Positions 35,260 through 49,679 of a DNA stretch of 64,000 bases are shown here, piece by piece. The position numbers and the translations under genes are program-made. The notes below the pieces were generated by a model that did not search any database, was not told the DNA's origin, and saw nothing but the letters and a program-made list of their open reading frames with translations. This DNA comes from Otis tarda (taxonomy: Eukaryota; Chordata; Aves; Otidiformes; Otididae): assembly GCA_026413225.1 (NCBI GenBank), contig CM048557.1, positions 24,468,871 through 24,532,870 on the forward strand, read 5' to 3'. The first letter of the stretch is position 1. Every line of letters starts with the position of its first letter.

Positions 35260-38200
35260 AAAATAATATTATTCTATCTGAAATTCTCACTCAAATTAAA
35301 AAAAAATCAATATATGATAAGATCTTGCTGGCTAAAAACAATACTCCTTTTTGTGTTTTAAGTAAATGGCAAAGCCAAATACCAGTATAAATTTAAATGA
35401 TTCTTTTAACAGAAGAACTCAAACACGACAAGCGATTCAAACATTAATAAAGAAGAAACGCTCAAAGGCATGTACATTAAAATAGACACCTAAGTAAGCA
35501 TCCCTGGTTAACATAAAATAGCCTAGGATTATCTATAATTTTTCAACCATCTTTGATTACTACTGTCATGTGAAGTTGTTGGAAAGTGTACATTTGCATC
35601 AGATAACAAGTTAAGCTATCTTTCCACATTTCATTGTGTTAGGACTTGAATAGATTTGATACTCTGCATCTTTAAGGAACTAAAATCATTGTAGAAACTA
35701 CTATCTATCAAATTTCACCAAAGCAACCCAGCATGCCATAGGAAAAACATGGAATCTATTACTGTATCTTCAATTTCATCTCAAAATAATTAAATAAAAA
35801 TATATTTGTCTTTCTTCCCTCTTTAGGAACCATATCCTGACCTTGTAGAGACTCAATAAGATGAATTAGGTCACTTCCATCCATAGGGAAAAGATAAGGT
35901 AAAGTTTTTCTATATGCTGACATTCTTAAAGAAAAAAGATGTCCACCTTATTTTGGCAGAAGTAGACTGGTTCAACTTCAACATCTGATTTTGATTATGA
36001 TTTTGATTTCTTTAGTGTAAATTTAATTAAACTAGTGAATATAAGATCATGCATTTTCAGAAGCATGAAACAGTGAAAATAGGATGCTTGCATAACAAAT
36101 AATTTCAGTATTAATTTTTAGTAAAATAAGTATTGATTAAAAAATTCCTTATAAGAAATTATTATAATCCTATGTCTTCTAAAAATATTGTTTGAAAAAA
36201 TAGGAAGTGTTCATTTACTACTATACATACAGTTAGCAGTTACTTTTGGAGGAACGAAGTGGGTATGTATCTTGTTCTCAATGGACGTATAACCTTCTTA
36301 CCACCACTGAAGAATAAGACAGGAAGAAGAAAGAAAAATCACTAATACAGATTTTTTTTTTTTTTTAACCTAAAACCTTCTAGTCCATCAGTAACTTGTA
36401 ATTGTGGGAAGCTCCTCCTTTCCCCACCATCCAGCTGGTCATTCCTATTCTCTCCCTGTAAGGCTTTCCATTTCTTCTGGTGTGCTAAGTGATCAGTTTA
36501 CAGGATTACAACCTATTAGGATATTGAAAACTATATGGCGGAAACCCCACCTGCAGCAGGTACAAATGAGTGGCTGAAAAAGGAGCAGGGGAGCTGTAGG
36601 TCTACTTTAAATTATTATGAAAGATAAACCAGATACATTTAGTAAAAATGGCAGTTCACAAGCCCTCTACCATTTAACAGCCCATTCAAAATTAGCCACT
36701 AGGCAATCATCTCACACAAAGACAATCTTTTTCAGATTAAGAAAATCCAAAGACAGACATCTCCCAAGAAGAGAGAAAAATCAGCAATTTTTTAAGAGCC
36801 TCAGTTGTATTATATCTCATAGACTCTCCACGTCCTTGTGCCATCTTCCCTTGAACAGCAAGAAACGGCTTGAGAAGTTGTTTTTCAAGTGTGATCATCT
36901 CAGCAAGAGAAACATCTCACAACCACCCTGATCTTAACATGTGATAGAAATCTTCAGGGATGACTCCTCTCATATCATATTCCACTATTTAGCAGCACTT
37001 CAAATATATTTATGTCACATACAACACTCCATCCACCTCCCCATACACCTCAGCTTGCTGGACAACTGTAAATATTTTATTATAGGGCTTTATATCCTGG
37101 CCTATTTCTTCAGAATGTTTAGAACATTAAATAATCACTTGGCAGTAAAGAACTTAAAATTAACAATTTTTTCCTCACTCTAGCATTGCTGAAGTCAATT
37201 GTTCAGGGCAGAATCTTCTTTGATCTTCTTGCTGTCTCCCTGACAAATAGCGGAGTTCCTCATTTTAAAGGTCTGTTTCCTCCTTGCTACTGGGCAAACT
37301 ATCAGAAGTTACTGACCAATCCCACAGGCTACCAAATCTTCTCTTGACACCACTGATTTGCTTGTTTCAGTCCCTATACTGATTCCCTTAGATTTCAAAG
37401 ATTTAATTCCTGATTAGTGTTCAGTGTAAAGTGCCTACAACTGCTGGTCCATTGCGCCAGTCAGACGGCCACATGTCCCACTAAAGAGCTAAGCCTCAAG
37501 CAGTGCAGTTGCAGCAGTACATCACTCTCTTTTATGCACCAGTTACGGAAGATGTATGTAACTCTGTCCATTGAAGAAACACACATGGAAAAGTTACTGT
37601 AAACTAGAGGGCAGCAGGGAAGTGTCCAAATCCAAACTTTCTCCTCTAGCAGTTAGTCAAACCCTAGCAAATCATACCCTTTGGGTGTACAATTTTTCAA
37701 GATATTTGGATATTATTTTTAGCCAATGATCCTTGTCTTCTGAGAATTCATCTTTATAAGAGTAGGAAAAGCACTAAGCATGCTACAGGGAAGAGAATCC
37801 AATGGAAACATTCAAGGTACACACCACTGACACAACAGATAGAGGATTTCCTTTGAAAAACGAAGTGACCTTCATATTATTCATATTATTATTCACACAT
37901 AAATTGCAGCAGAAAATTTCCTTCCAAAACCAAAACGTTGATGTACACATAATGACTATTTAAGGAACAGTATAAAATTGCTATGCAACTATTTACATAT
38001 CCAACATGTTCCCCTTGTGCCTCAACTGAAGGGTACACATTAAATCAAGCTGATGGATTTATTTATTTCTGTAGCACAAGGTACCAACCAAACATTGACC
38101 AAGATGGTCATTCCCTATGGAGAAAAAAAAGTTACTGTAGTCTAAGAGAAAGCTCATCATTATGAGTGATGTTTCATTCCTTTTTTCTTGTTTATTTTTT

Positions 38201-41200
38201 CTTTTCTCTCTCTCTCTCTCTTTATGTCCAAAGAAAGTATCAGTTGTAAATGCTGTGGCAAATTACAGTCCAAAACAAGCTGCATAATGACAAATTTGAA
38301 GACTTTTTTTTTCCTCCATTTCTTCAGGAGTGGGGTGATATTTAGGCAAGTTGAAAAATCCATAAGGTTGTGTGCAAAATAAAGAAATAAAATGTGATGC
38401 TGCTGTAACCAAAGGGTCACATCACTGTCTTCTAGCAAGAAGACACTGAAATACCTGTCTCCAACTACTGCTTGGTCATATAGATTGCTAATAAGGATCT
38501 CAAGGAGCAATCATAACAAACAGTATCCTAGGTGTAGCGTGGCTGTCACCTGATGGACATGCATGAAACAGGCAGAATGCCCTTTTCTGATGTCCCAGAT
38601 TTCTCTCACCTGCAGGGCAAATCTGAGAGAAAACTCAGTGTTGTGGCACTCACAGAATAGAGATGAGCTCAGAAAGACCTTCAATTTCTGTAACTGTTTG
38701 CTTAACATGGAGCAATAGCACAATATTACACAAAACCACCGAGAAACAGACCATTTTTTGTCAACCGGGCTATATAATTGAGTTTTAAAGTAAAGAGAAT
38801 CTGAGCCTCAAAGGAAAAATAAATTCATTCTAATGTTGAGGGCTTGCAAGAAGCCCCTCCTTAGGGTGCAACCTCCAGCAAGGTTGCATCACTGAAAGCT
38901 GTGGAAACTTTGAATCTACAGAGGAGTATCAAGTTAGTGCTCAAAAATGCTGAATACACTTACCCACAGCCTAGAATGATTTTTTACAAGGAACTCCATT
39001 AACTGCATGTCTGCTATGATAATGCTTCCCTAACTCACAAACATCCATAGGAGAAAAAAGTGTTAGAAGCTGAGAAATATTTAGTCACTAAGTCTTTGAA
39101 TGTAGTCCTAGTTTATAATCTAAAACAAACCAAATGGAAGGTAGGTTCATTCCTTTTTATAAAATCATATATAGGTGCATGGAACGATTATGGCATACGT
39201 TTCATTCCCAGCATCTGTTTTGCAGAGGCTCTCCTCTACCCCTCAAGATGGACAGTTTTGAAAGCAAAGAAATTCCCCTCTCAAAAGAAAAAAAAAGTTA
39301 TGTCACATTATTAACTAGATAACATATGGTCTAGATTGAATTGGTCTTCCTTGGCAAGGCAAGGGAAACAAAACTAAACAAAAATGAATTTGTTAAAGGA
39401 AGAAAAGCCTCAATCAATGCAAAATCACTTGGCAGATATGAATACAGTTTTTATTGCTATCCAGGGGGGTGGGAGGGAGAGAAAGGTATTTCTTTTTTTT
39501 TTTTTTTTTTAATTCCACCACTGCTGCTCGAAGGTATGACAGCCTAATAACATCTGCCTAGAACTGGATTGTAAGTTTACATTACACAGCATGTGTTCTG
39601 TCATTATTGAACTGTATGGTAGGATAATGGTTTTACTACACAGTGCCAGAGGCAGAAGATGCTTCTGAAAATCACTTAGGAACTAACATTGCAGAAGATT
39701 ATCTTTTTTTTTTTTTACTATTATTACTTACCAAGATACAAATTCAAAATTTATTTATTATTATTCAATAAGAGAAGCAAAAACTTGCATATTTCTCTTC
39801 CGTGCCTCTCTAGCAGCATCCTGATCGCAGAACATTTGGTAATGGATCAGGGTAACAAGCTACCTACTTCAAAAATACAGCTTATCAGTGCCTTCAGAAG
39901 GCATTAAGTTAAGGGAAATAAAAAATACAAGTCAAAGCTCATATCCATTGTCCAGAATTGGGTCACATACCACTCCTCACGTCCCAAAGTGAAGCCATTT
40001 TCAGCTATGATGAGAAGTACAGTCCAATGCAATGACTAGAACAGAGTGAGTGAAACCAGGAGATATGTGAAGGATAAAAAAAGTACCTGAAAATAAGGAC
40101 AAAAACCTCATTTGTTTTTAGGAAGGGAATTTGCCTTTACAGTGCCAAATATTTAGAATATTTGAGACACTACTGAAAATTCTGATTATACTAAATATAT
40201 GATTTATCCTAATGAAAAAAAAAACAGTATTGAGGATGAAGGGAAATATGAAATAAATTCCTATGAAATTATTATTTATCATCCATTCTCTAACCAAAAG
40301 CTATACTGAGCACCGCAGAAGTGAACGATGAAACATACCACATATCCTAAGTATTGATCATATAAGAAAATAACATCTTTGTCAATTCAGAAACTATATA
40401 GATGCCATAGCTGCCTGAATGCAGACAAGTCCAACAATTATTAGGCATTGATATGCCTAGGAATAGGAGAAACGTACATTCTAACACCCTAAATTCTAAA
40501 TGAGGGGGCAAGTACAGGAGAACAGACCACTGAAAGCATCCAGGTTTGGGCACACTCTTCCTGTAGCTCTCCCCATCCCCAGGGCTCTCATGAAACCTTT
40601 CGGAGATAGAATATTAGGCCAGATTGACCGTTGCTTTTCTGGCCCAGAGGGGCATTTGCTATGATACTCCCATAACTAACTTCTATCTTCTTGCTAGGCA
40701 ATTGCAGAAAAATCTCCCAGCCACAGGACAGAGAGAATATGTAACTTTAAGAAAAAGCTGCCTGTAATGCAATGCAGCTTGTCTTGTCTGATCTATTTGT
40801 GGCTTTGAGCAAATAAGGTGCCTTCTGTAGGTACTGTACTTCCCTTGTGTACTTCCCCATCAGAAACACTGATGCTTACAAAAGAAAGAAGGGAGAAACG
40901 ATTCCTCATTTAGCCTTTTTCAGGTGTGCTGTAAATTTACTTTCAGCTGCCTACCCACTCACTCTGCTTGAAAACCCAAGATCCAACCATTCTGTGCAGC
41001 TGGAAAATACTCCATCACTACAGAAAGTGATGACATTCACCTCTCTAGAGTGGATCATCATGAAGTCTAGTTTAAGGTATGTATCAAATTTGAGTCAAAT
41101 CTTCAAAAACACCACCAAAATAAGATTACATGTGTTCCTAATATTTAACCACGGCATGAGTTTTCAACATATATTTCATAGTACTTTTCATAAATTTCTT

Positions 41201-44200
41201 AGCTTAACGTCATTTCAAAAATCCACTTCATTTGAACAGCTTACTTTCAGGAAAATGTAAAATAAAGATGACTGGCAAAATTAAACTATTCATTATTATA
41301 CAGGGCTCTGCCACTAAGAACATGCTTTGGTATTCCCTCTTCTGAAATTCATACTATTAGCAAACCTCAAACAGCAGCTCTCATTTAATGTATAATATCC
41401 AGTTTGATTCTAGACATTACGCAGTTGAAAGGGCATATACCGGAAATTATATGTAATTGATTATGGCTGACTAAAATCAAGTTAATGCTTTGAAAAAATG
41501 AAAGATGTCATCATTGTTCTGCATCAGGCTTGGCTTTCCATTTTCATCCCTCTAATATCAGAATAAGAAAGAGCATTAATCATTCAGGAGAAAAAAATGC
41601 CCAAAACTTCTGGAAGGGAAGCAACAGCTAGAAATATTGTGCTGAAGATGGAAACGTTCAGGGTGTTGGCTCTGGAATTTAGATCCCTTCAAAACAAGCA
41701 AGCGTGTTGCGAAGTGTGATGCTTTTAATACTACATAGAATATGGTGTGTGTGAGGTATGACAAATGATTGTGAATTAATACTACAATTTTCAAGGTAAG
41801 AGCTAACTATATTAGGAAAATATCACAGAACACAAAATGCAACACTGCTGTAACTCTCTCTACTTAATCTTTTGCCTGCTTTTCTGAGCTACTTGCCTTT
41901 TCCTTTTCACAGGTAGTAAATCCAAAAGGAGGTATGTAAAGTGTCATTAGAAAAAACATGCAAAGAAGTGGCTGAATGGGGCTTAGTCCACTTGTCTTGT
42001 AAGAATGAAGGCTTAAGCTTACAAGGAGTTCAAGGTTATCTGTCTAATACAAAAACCCTCCAACATCAGCCAACCACCCAATAAAAAACAATACAGATAT
42101 GCTGATGCATGCCAGAGAATTACTAATAACTGAGAACTCAGCATATGTCATTCAATTCATATCCCAATTCATTTGGGATTCAGAATATTAACAAATAACT
42201 GGAAAGTTTCCCATAATTTATCAAACTAACACAGAAAAACTCCTGTGGTCTAAGTGGGTGGGTAGCATGGGTATAGCATAACACTAAGCTTCTAGAAAGA
42301 GATAATGCACGTTATGTTACTAACTCCCTTTCTTTTGACCTTGTTACTTTCAGGGCTTCCAAAATTACTAATTTCTGTTAATAGTCAATGTGCTGTCACT
42401 GTATTGAAACTAGCACTGCCATCAAATCAACCAGTATTATTTCAGCATAATGTTGTGCTGCCACACCCAGTGATATTGATCTACTATTTGGATTAAAAGC
42501 AACCCAGAGAAGAAACCAATTTTGCCCTCTTCACTCAACACATGGCAGAGCTGGGTTGTGACTACTACAATCTCACAGCTGACAAATACAGTTTAGGAAA
42601 TTTCAACTAAATTCTAGCCACCCATTGATGCTTCCTAATGCAGCTATTAACCACTTAAGCAAATATTCATAGGAATGTACTTTAAAAATAATTTCTCAAA
42701 TGACCTGATAGTAAAAAAAAAAAAAAAAGCAAAAAGTTGGGGGAATAAGAGGCTGCATGAGAGCAGAATTCTACTGAATTTGCCAATAGAGAAACAAATA
42801 ATTTCTGGGATTCCTGTGTACTACCACTATTCTCATAAAAATAAACCAGAAAAACTGTAAGTATAGTAGAAATCTCTGCCAGTAGAGATGAGCAAATAAT
42901 GATAATTGCAAACAAGCCTTCAATCTAATTTAAAACATCAACCCTCTGTTCACATTACCTACATTTCTTTCCAGTTGAGTATTCTGCTGAATGAGTTTAT
43001 TCCTGAAAACATTTGTCAAAATTATGTTTGAACTCAATTTAATTAAAGTTTGTAAAGTGCTCTAAGATCTATAGGCAGAGAGATGCTATGGAGGTAAAGC
43101 ACTGTCTCAGATCTGCAAAAATACCAACTGAGTTAATCAACTTAATGAGATTTCTCTCATTGATTTCAATGGGCTTTGAATAAGGTCTGATTTCCCACAA
43201 GTGTTATATTTTGCTTAGAAGCCACATGCTGAAGTAAACATTACTCCACTATGTATCTACCATTAACTGAATTACAGCGTCAGCGAAAGAATGTCTCCTT
43301 CCGCACATAGATTTAAAGATCTCTGTTATTTTCATATGCAAGTTAAAGTTCATCTTCAAAGTACTAAGACTTCGTCCAAGCTAAAGGCTCTTTCTGTCAT
43401 CTTAACAGAGATAATGGATTTTCTTACTTGCTTTTACAGAAAGAATTCAGTACGATAATGAATTCCCAAAGAATGTCCCTGCCAAAGTTAGAATTTTTGG
43501 CAAATCATTGCAGAGATGGCTTCTTTTTCTGAAATACATTGTTACAATTGAGAGTTCAGTGGGTCTTTCTAAATGCACACAGAACATGTGACATGGCCTA
43601 AACTGACAACATCAAGGTCAAATACAGAAAGCTACAGTCAAAAAAGAGCACTTCTCTGGAATTACAAATTTCAACTGCTACTGAATTGTTAAGTACTACA
43701 GAAGCCATGTGCTGAGACTAATCCTTCCAGTGTTCATTTTGATTTGTACATCATGGTGTTTGAAGAATGCAGTCTGCTTATGAATTAAGAAGGTGGGTTT
43801 TTTTCATTGTTTCTCAGGGGGCAAGAAGCCTGTCAGAGAGCTGTGTTTATACCTCCCAGCAAGAATCCTGTACCTTTACCCTGAATTTCTGCCTCATACA
43901 GACTTCCTGATCTCCTATTTAAAATCTGCTGCCTTTTATGTTCAGTCTTAATTACCAAACTGTCATTATGCCCCTTCCCTTCCCCCAAGTCCTCCACCTA
44001 CGACTGCACATAAAATTTTCATTTCCTTCTCATATGCTTCCTAGTGATTCCTGCTCCCATTTAACATTTTACAAACTCTACCTCTGTATTGTCTTTAATA
44101 CCATCCCATTTCTCTATTTGATTTGCTTACCTTTGCATTTCATACAGGACTAAATATATTATTAAATGTCTTGGTGACTATAAAAAGTGTCTTTTGAAAT

Positions 44201-44603
44201 AGTTTTTCAACGAGGCAAAAAAGTGCCAAATACTATACACAAGAAAAAGAACAGAGAAACTGACTATAAAACAGACTACAGTACTGTAAGCTTTAAAAGT
44301 CTATGAATGTTTGGAGATTTTTAAACTACTTGCACTAATTCAACATGAAATTTTGACAAACATGAAAGGTACTCAATGTCTTGTAAGCGCATTACTACCT
44401 GTCCCTTGTGTACATTAAAATCATGTCCCGTCCTTCAGTCTTGAGTATGTACACTCAGCTACAGATCATCCTTTCTCTTTCACTGTGGTAGTTCAGAGAA
44501 TGTACTTTATAAAAATATGCACTTAGTGTGCTGCGCCTCCCTGCACACCACATGGGCTCCCTACTAGGTATGAAAAGTGAATATAGATGCAAATGAGTGT
44601 GGT
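35260..44603. other. AT-rich non-coding DNA, no gene seen
   Basis: More than 9 kb with no recognisable gene or repeat family. Simple repeats are T15 at 36352-36366, (TC)8 at 38205-38220, T18 at 39493-39510 and an A-run near 42713-42728. The longest open frames (36617-36931 and 40847-41260, both +) have 104 and 137 codons and no recognisable domain. Confidence 0.55.
38205..38220. repeat. (TC)8 microsatellite
   Basis: Sixteen bases of perfect TC inside a longer pyrimidine-rich tract. Confidence 0.9.
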
Positions 44604-45594
44604 AATCAGTGACACAGAGTCTAGTTGAAGGGGAGTAACTATTAGTGTACGTCAGGGATCAACATTGGGTCCAATACTGTTCAATATCTTCATTAATTAT
44701 CTGGATGACAGGACAACATGTAACCCCAGCAAATCTGCTGATGACACAAAGCTGGGAGGAGTGGCTGATACACCAGCGGGTTGTGCTGCCATCCAGAGGG
44801 ACCTCAAGCTGGAGAAAAGGGCTGACATGAATGTCACGCAGTTGAACAAAGGTAAGTGCAAAGTTCTGCACCTAGGGAGGAAAAAACCCACACACCAGTG
44901 CAGGGCTGGGGGCCAACCAGTTGGAAAATAGCTTCACAGAAAAGGAAAGGATCTGGGTGTCTGGGTGGACACCAAGTTGAACATGAGCCAGCAATGCACC
45001 CTTGCTGCAAGAAAGCTAATGTTATCCTGAAGCTGCATTAAGCAACACAAAGCCAGCAGGTCAAGGAAGGTGATTCTACCTGTCTATTCAGCACTGGTGA
45101 GCCACAGCTGGAGTACCGTGACCTCAGTACAAGAGACAGAGATAAAATGGAGACAGTCCAACAAAGGGTCATGAAGATGATGGACTGGAGTATCTCTCCT
45201 ATAAGGAAAGGCTGAGACACGTGGGATCTTTTAGCCTGGAGAACAGAAGGCTCAGCAGGGGATCTTATCAAGGTAGACAAGTATCTGAAGCGAGAATGCA
45301 AAGAGGACAGAGCCAAGCTCTTTACAGTGGTGTTCAGTGACAGGACCAGAGGCAATGGGCACAAACTGAAACACAGGAGGTTCCCTCTGAACATCAGGAA
45401 AGTCTTTCTTTTACTGTGAGAGTGACCAAGTACTGGCACAGGTTGCCCAGGGAGGTTCTGGAGTCTCCAACCTTGGAGATATTGAAAGGTTTCCTCGACA
45501 TGATCCTGCGCACCTGTCTCTAGGTGGCCCTGCTTGAGCAGGGGGTTTGGGCAAGATAATCTCCAGAGGTCCCTTCCAACTTCAACCATTCTGC
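44604..45594 (+). mobile_element. CR1 LINE, 5'-truncated, different subfamily
   Basis: About 1 kb of CR1 on the plus strand, from the middle of the reverse transcriptase to the 3' end. It ends AGAGGTCCCTTCCAACTTCAACCATTCTGCGACA, shown here only in part: the AGGTCCCTTCC core is at about 45567-45580. Its 3' tail and several coding positions differ from the copies at 14.8 and 30 kb, which indicates another CR1 subfamily. It is more eroded, with several frameshifts. The left edge is uncertain by roughly 10 bases. Confidence 0.92.
44665..44931 (+). pseudogene. CR1 ORF2 reverse-transcriptase fragment
   Basis: The frame shows GPILFNIFIN followed by LDD, then SADDTKLGGVAD and GCAAIQRDL, and later NKGKCKVLHLGR. 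These are conserved blocks of CR1 reverse transcriptase. The catalytic box that normally reads F-A-D-D has serine in place of phenylalanine; both aspartates are kept. A single-base insertion near 44900 shifts the frame after the LHLGR block. The N-terminal endonuclease is absent, so this is a dead copy. Confidence 0.85.
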
Positions 45595-48500
45595 GACATG
45601 TTATTATTTAGACCTGAAATTAGAAGGCTGTTTAAAAGTCACATTTTACATAGTAAGCAACATTAAAAATGGATGCTATTTGCCTTCATACCAAATTATT
45701 TCATCCCCCACCACATACATAATGTTTCCTAAATCTAAATCTAAATCAATTTGTTCATTTCTTATATGCTCTTAAACAGCCACCAGGGAGGTGTGAAATC
45801 ATTGGTGGTTTAGTTCTCAGTAGGCAATGCCCTTTATCAGAACAGTTTACCTTCTTAAGTGATTGTATTTGGACATTTTATTGTAAGACTCAAGACAGAG
45901 TATTACCTTACAATGCAAATCCTAAGTCTCTGGGAGCTGAGATCACATTTATACACCTGAATCTGAGAATAACTGTTTTCTGCATGTAGGAGAGGTTTGA
46001 ATTTTAAAAAATCCAATGTAATGTAATTCTTCACTAAAAAGAAAATAAAACATAGTTAATTACTTTTTAAATTGGAAATTGTACAAATAGCAAATTGCAG
46101 AGTGGTGGCATTTTTTTTTTATTTTCTTAAGTGAAGAAATATGAAGAGTGTGTTTGCTGGGTTCAAAGATGTTCATTTCCTGTCTTTTCCAAGGTAAAAT
46201 AACGCAGACTATGCAGTCTATGCAGCCTATGGCATTAAATAGACAAAATAGGTTCACCAAAACTACTAGATTAGTACAATACTTACTGGATTAGTAACTT
46301 AGCCACCACAAAAAAAAATAAAGTCAGAAGAGCTTTTTCTAGAAAAGTGGGGTAAACTCAAAACATTTCAGAACCAGGGTATTTCAGCAAAATTTAATTT
46401 CTCCACTTAATACGTACACACAATTTCTAATCTTGCACTGACATTCCAATCTAGATTTTGAATTTTTTTGTACAACCTTTAGCAATTCCATGATTTATTA
46501 CAAAGACTGTTCATCTTAACTATTCAAATGAAAACAAAAATACAGAAGACTACAATGTTTTGGGGTTTTTTAGTATCTTGCAAATTATTTTTCCCCTGAA
46601 GAAAACCATAATTACATATTCACTTATCCACTTAACGATCTACAATGATTTTTCACTTGGTATGTATAGTACTCATGAATCAAATGTCCACAGAAAATCC
46701 CCAAGTATAAGCATAATGTGCTAGGCAAATGAGAAGATACACAGCTCTTAGGATACTGCTGAACTGGGATGCAGGAGGTCATCTGTGCCCTTAAGTACTT
46801 GCTTGCACATACTAACGTGAGAACTAACACATTCTTTTTAATATGTAAATTGCATTTGGAACATAGCTTAGTAAACTCCTTTGAACATACATTTCAATGT
46901 CAAGAAACTGTTAAAGTGTTATACATTTTTGAAGCATCTCTGGCACTTGGCATAATGATATGGACTGCATTCATAAGATTTAATAAGGTGTAACTTTACA
47001 GAAGTACAGAGAAGAACAAGGCAAATAGCCAATAACTTAATTTCTGTCTCCAATCCAAAACCAAAAATGTCCTTTATTTGTTTAATTACAACTATACCTG
47101 TTGTCAGGAGAACAGCATGACCTCACCTTTGAGAATAAGAACAGGAAAAGGGAGAAAAGGGAAGCTAATTCCTATTAAAAAAAAAAAAAAAAAAAAAAAA
47201 AGGGAAAGCCCATCAGAAAGGCCCATCTCAATATCACAGCCAATCTCTCCCAAAAACTTAAACTTACCCTCTCACCTATCTTCCAGGTCAGACAAAAGAA
47301 GGAAAATACGCAGTAACATGAGGGAAGTTTATTGCATTCTTCAAAGGTCTTGTCCATGTTCTGACAGAAGAGTTGTGGTTTCCTCTTTAATTCACTGAAA
47401 ACTGCCATGGTATTCACTCTGAACTACCTTACTATTTACCTGTTCTTCACAGACCAGATTCTTCTGAAGGTTGATGCTAATTATCAAGTGATGATCTGCA
47501 CATTTACTGTTCAAATTTTTGATCTGTACATTGCTCTCCAGAGCATGGGTGATTAGAAAAGGTCTTCAGTATTAGCTGCTTTGTTAAATGTTTCAGACTC
47601 AGTCTTTGTTAGTATCGTTGAGCCACGGCTGAGAAGGGTATATGGTACCTTGGCCAAAAATAAGGACTAAAGTCTACTGAGCACAAGATGAACAGCTAAT
47701 GAATGAACGACTTCCAGTGGTGAACTGATACAAGACTTAACCACGAGGATGACCGACTTCTCCAGCTGGTTCTGAAAATAGCACTATTTCTTATGTCCTG
47801 AAGTTAACATGTACAGAGCCCACCCACTAAAGCTCTGCCTTTCCAAAGGAATAATAGATACTATTCAGTATGGAATAAATGCCAGTTACTGCAAGTGCTA
47901 CCGAGTGCAAAAATACTGCAGCAAAAATACAATTTGTAACTACTAATCTGCCATTCTTTACATTTTTAATGGATGCAACAATCCTGAAGACACTGAAACA
48001 ATGTATATTAGCAACAATCTATTTCTTACGTACTCTCTCCATCTACAGATGCACACAAACAAAGAGGGAAAAGCAGTTTTCTCCGTTATCTCTTGAGGGG
48101 TATCAAGGGAACACAAACTGCAAATATCCAATTGTAACAGATGCCAGGCCTTATGAATATATCAATTTTCATTCCCGAACAGATATTTTGAACAGCCCAG
48201 CGGGAGAGTGCACATTTCAATAAATATCCACACGCTCCAAAATCAAGAACATTTCTTATTTGTTAGAGGACCACTACATTAGAAAGATTATTACAGGAAA
48301 ATACTCAAGGGAGAAGTCAAGCTTTCCTCTGTAATTAAAGTTTACTTGAAACTGAAACAAAAGACTTCCTAAAGGAGATACTTCTAAAGCTCTCAGAATA
48401 GTTTTCTTTCCTAATAGTCATGCAAGATTTAGTAAACATTCATAACATTTTACTTCACTCAAAAGTAGACAACTAGCTTGGTTCTTCCCTTCCAGGAAAA

Positions 48501-48674
48501 AAGGGGGGGGGCAGTTTTCAGTGTAATGGGACAAGTAAAAGTAAAAAACATTCTTCATATTAGAAATGGTGTGGGCTTTTGCTCTCACTCACATGAACTA
48601 CCATAATACCACCCTTCCTCATTCAGTTGCCCACAACAATTTCTTAAATAAAAGGTCAAATTTCTTCTTTGGGT
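45595..48674. other. AT-rich non-coding DNA, no gene seen
   Basis: No gene recognised. It contains A25 at 47177-47201 and a G9 run near 48505-48513. A 114-codon frame at 47879-48223, followed at once by an AATAAA, resembles no known protein. Confidence 0.55.
47177..47201. repeat. A25 homopolymer
   Basis: Twenty-five consecutive A bases, the longest homopolymer in the window. No retrotransposed sequence is recognisable upstream of it. Confidence 0.95.
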
Positions 48675-48679
48675 ATTAT
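48675..48679. repeat. Target site duplication ATTAT, left copy (LTR C)
   Basis: ATTAT directly precedes the inverted LTR end TGTCATAG and recurs exactly at 49809-49813. Confidence 0.9.
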
Positions 48680-48861
48680 TGTCATAGTTCAGCTCCAATC
48701 AGCACCAGACTACGCAGTCTCTCTCTCACTCCCCCCACACTCCGAGAGAATAGGGGGAGATGATATAAGAAAAAAGGCTCGAGGTTTGAGATAAGGATGG
48801 GGAGAAATCCTTAAAGTTACTATTACAGGCAAAACAGACTCGACTTGGGGAAAAATACTCA

Positions 48862-48867
48862 TTTATT
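48862..48867 (-). terminator. LTR C poly(A) signal AATAAA (minus strand)
   Basis: TTTATT on the plus strand, which is AATAAA in LTR orientation, at the position conserved in LTRs A and B. Confidence 0.7.
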
Positions 48868-49626
48868 TCTAAAATTAGCAGGAGAATGAGACAGGGAACA
48901 AGATAACCTCCCCCCACCCCTCCCTCTTCCCGGGCTTAACATTATCTCTGCCACCTTCCCCCCAACCCGAGCGGCACAGGGGGGAAGAGGGAATGGGGGT
49001 CGCAGTCAGTTCATCACACGTTGTTTCATGCCGCTGCTTCATGGTCGGGGGAAGAACTCCTCACATTCCTCTCCTGTACCTTCGTGGGGTCCCTCCCACG
49101 GGCCACAGTCCTTCATGAAACTGCTCAGGCGTGGGTCATCTCTTCCATGGGGTGCAGTCCCTCCAGAACAGCTGCCCCAGTGGGCCCTCCACGGGCCACA
49201 GCCTCCTTCAGGCCTCCACCTGCCCCGATGTGGGGTCCTCCACGGGCTGCAGGTGGATCTCTGCTCCTCCATGGGCCTCCATGGGCTGCAGGGGGACAAC
49301 CTGCTCCACCATGGTCATCACCACAGGCTGCAGGGGAATCTTGGCCAGGAGCCGCATTACTCCTCCCCCTCCTTTCTGAACTGACCTTGGTGTCTGCAGC
49401 CGTTCCTCACAACAGGCTGGCAGACGCCTCTCAGGATCTTTTTACATCTCATCTCATCTCCTCTCCACTTCTTGCAGTCAGGCTGGGCCGAGTTGGGCCC
49501 AGTCGGCTGCCCGGCTGGAGGCCAGAGGGTGAGGCCTGCAAGGCCCACAAGGCTCACACCTCCCCCTCTCTGCCCCCACTCAGCTTCTTCACATCTTTTC
49601 TCCTTTTTTTTTTCTGTTTTCCCCTT

Positions 49627-49679
49627 CTTAAATACATTATCACAGAGGTGTTATCATGGAACATTCTGCTACCAACTGG
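49627..49679 (-). promoter_or_regulatory. LTR C core promoter (degraded CCAAT, TATA-like box)
   Basis: CTTAAATA at 49627-49634 is TATTTAAG in LTR orientation. The upstream box reads CCAGT (49675-49679 on +) rather than CCAAT, a one-base change from copies A and B that may weaken this promoter. Confidence 0.5.

Noticed and set aside
36617-36931. 104-codon open frame on the plus strand
   Set aside because: No domain, biased composition and no gene context.
40847-41260. 137-codon open frame on the plus strand
   Set aside because: No recognisable domain or motif, AT-rich composition like the surroundings, no splice or promoter context. Such lengths are expected by chance in 64 kb.
43815-43950. 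Acceptor-like TTTCTCAG followed by about 45 open codons
   Set aside because: The frame runs to a stop without a donor site and encodes no known protein; the pyrimidine-rich context is common here.
47879-48223. 114-codon open frame followed by AATAAA
   Set aside because: The poly(A) signal is a common hexamer in AT-rich DNA and the protein resembles nothing known. Not enough to call a gene.
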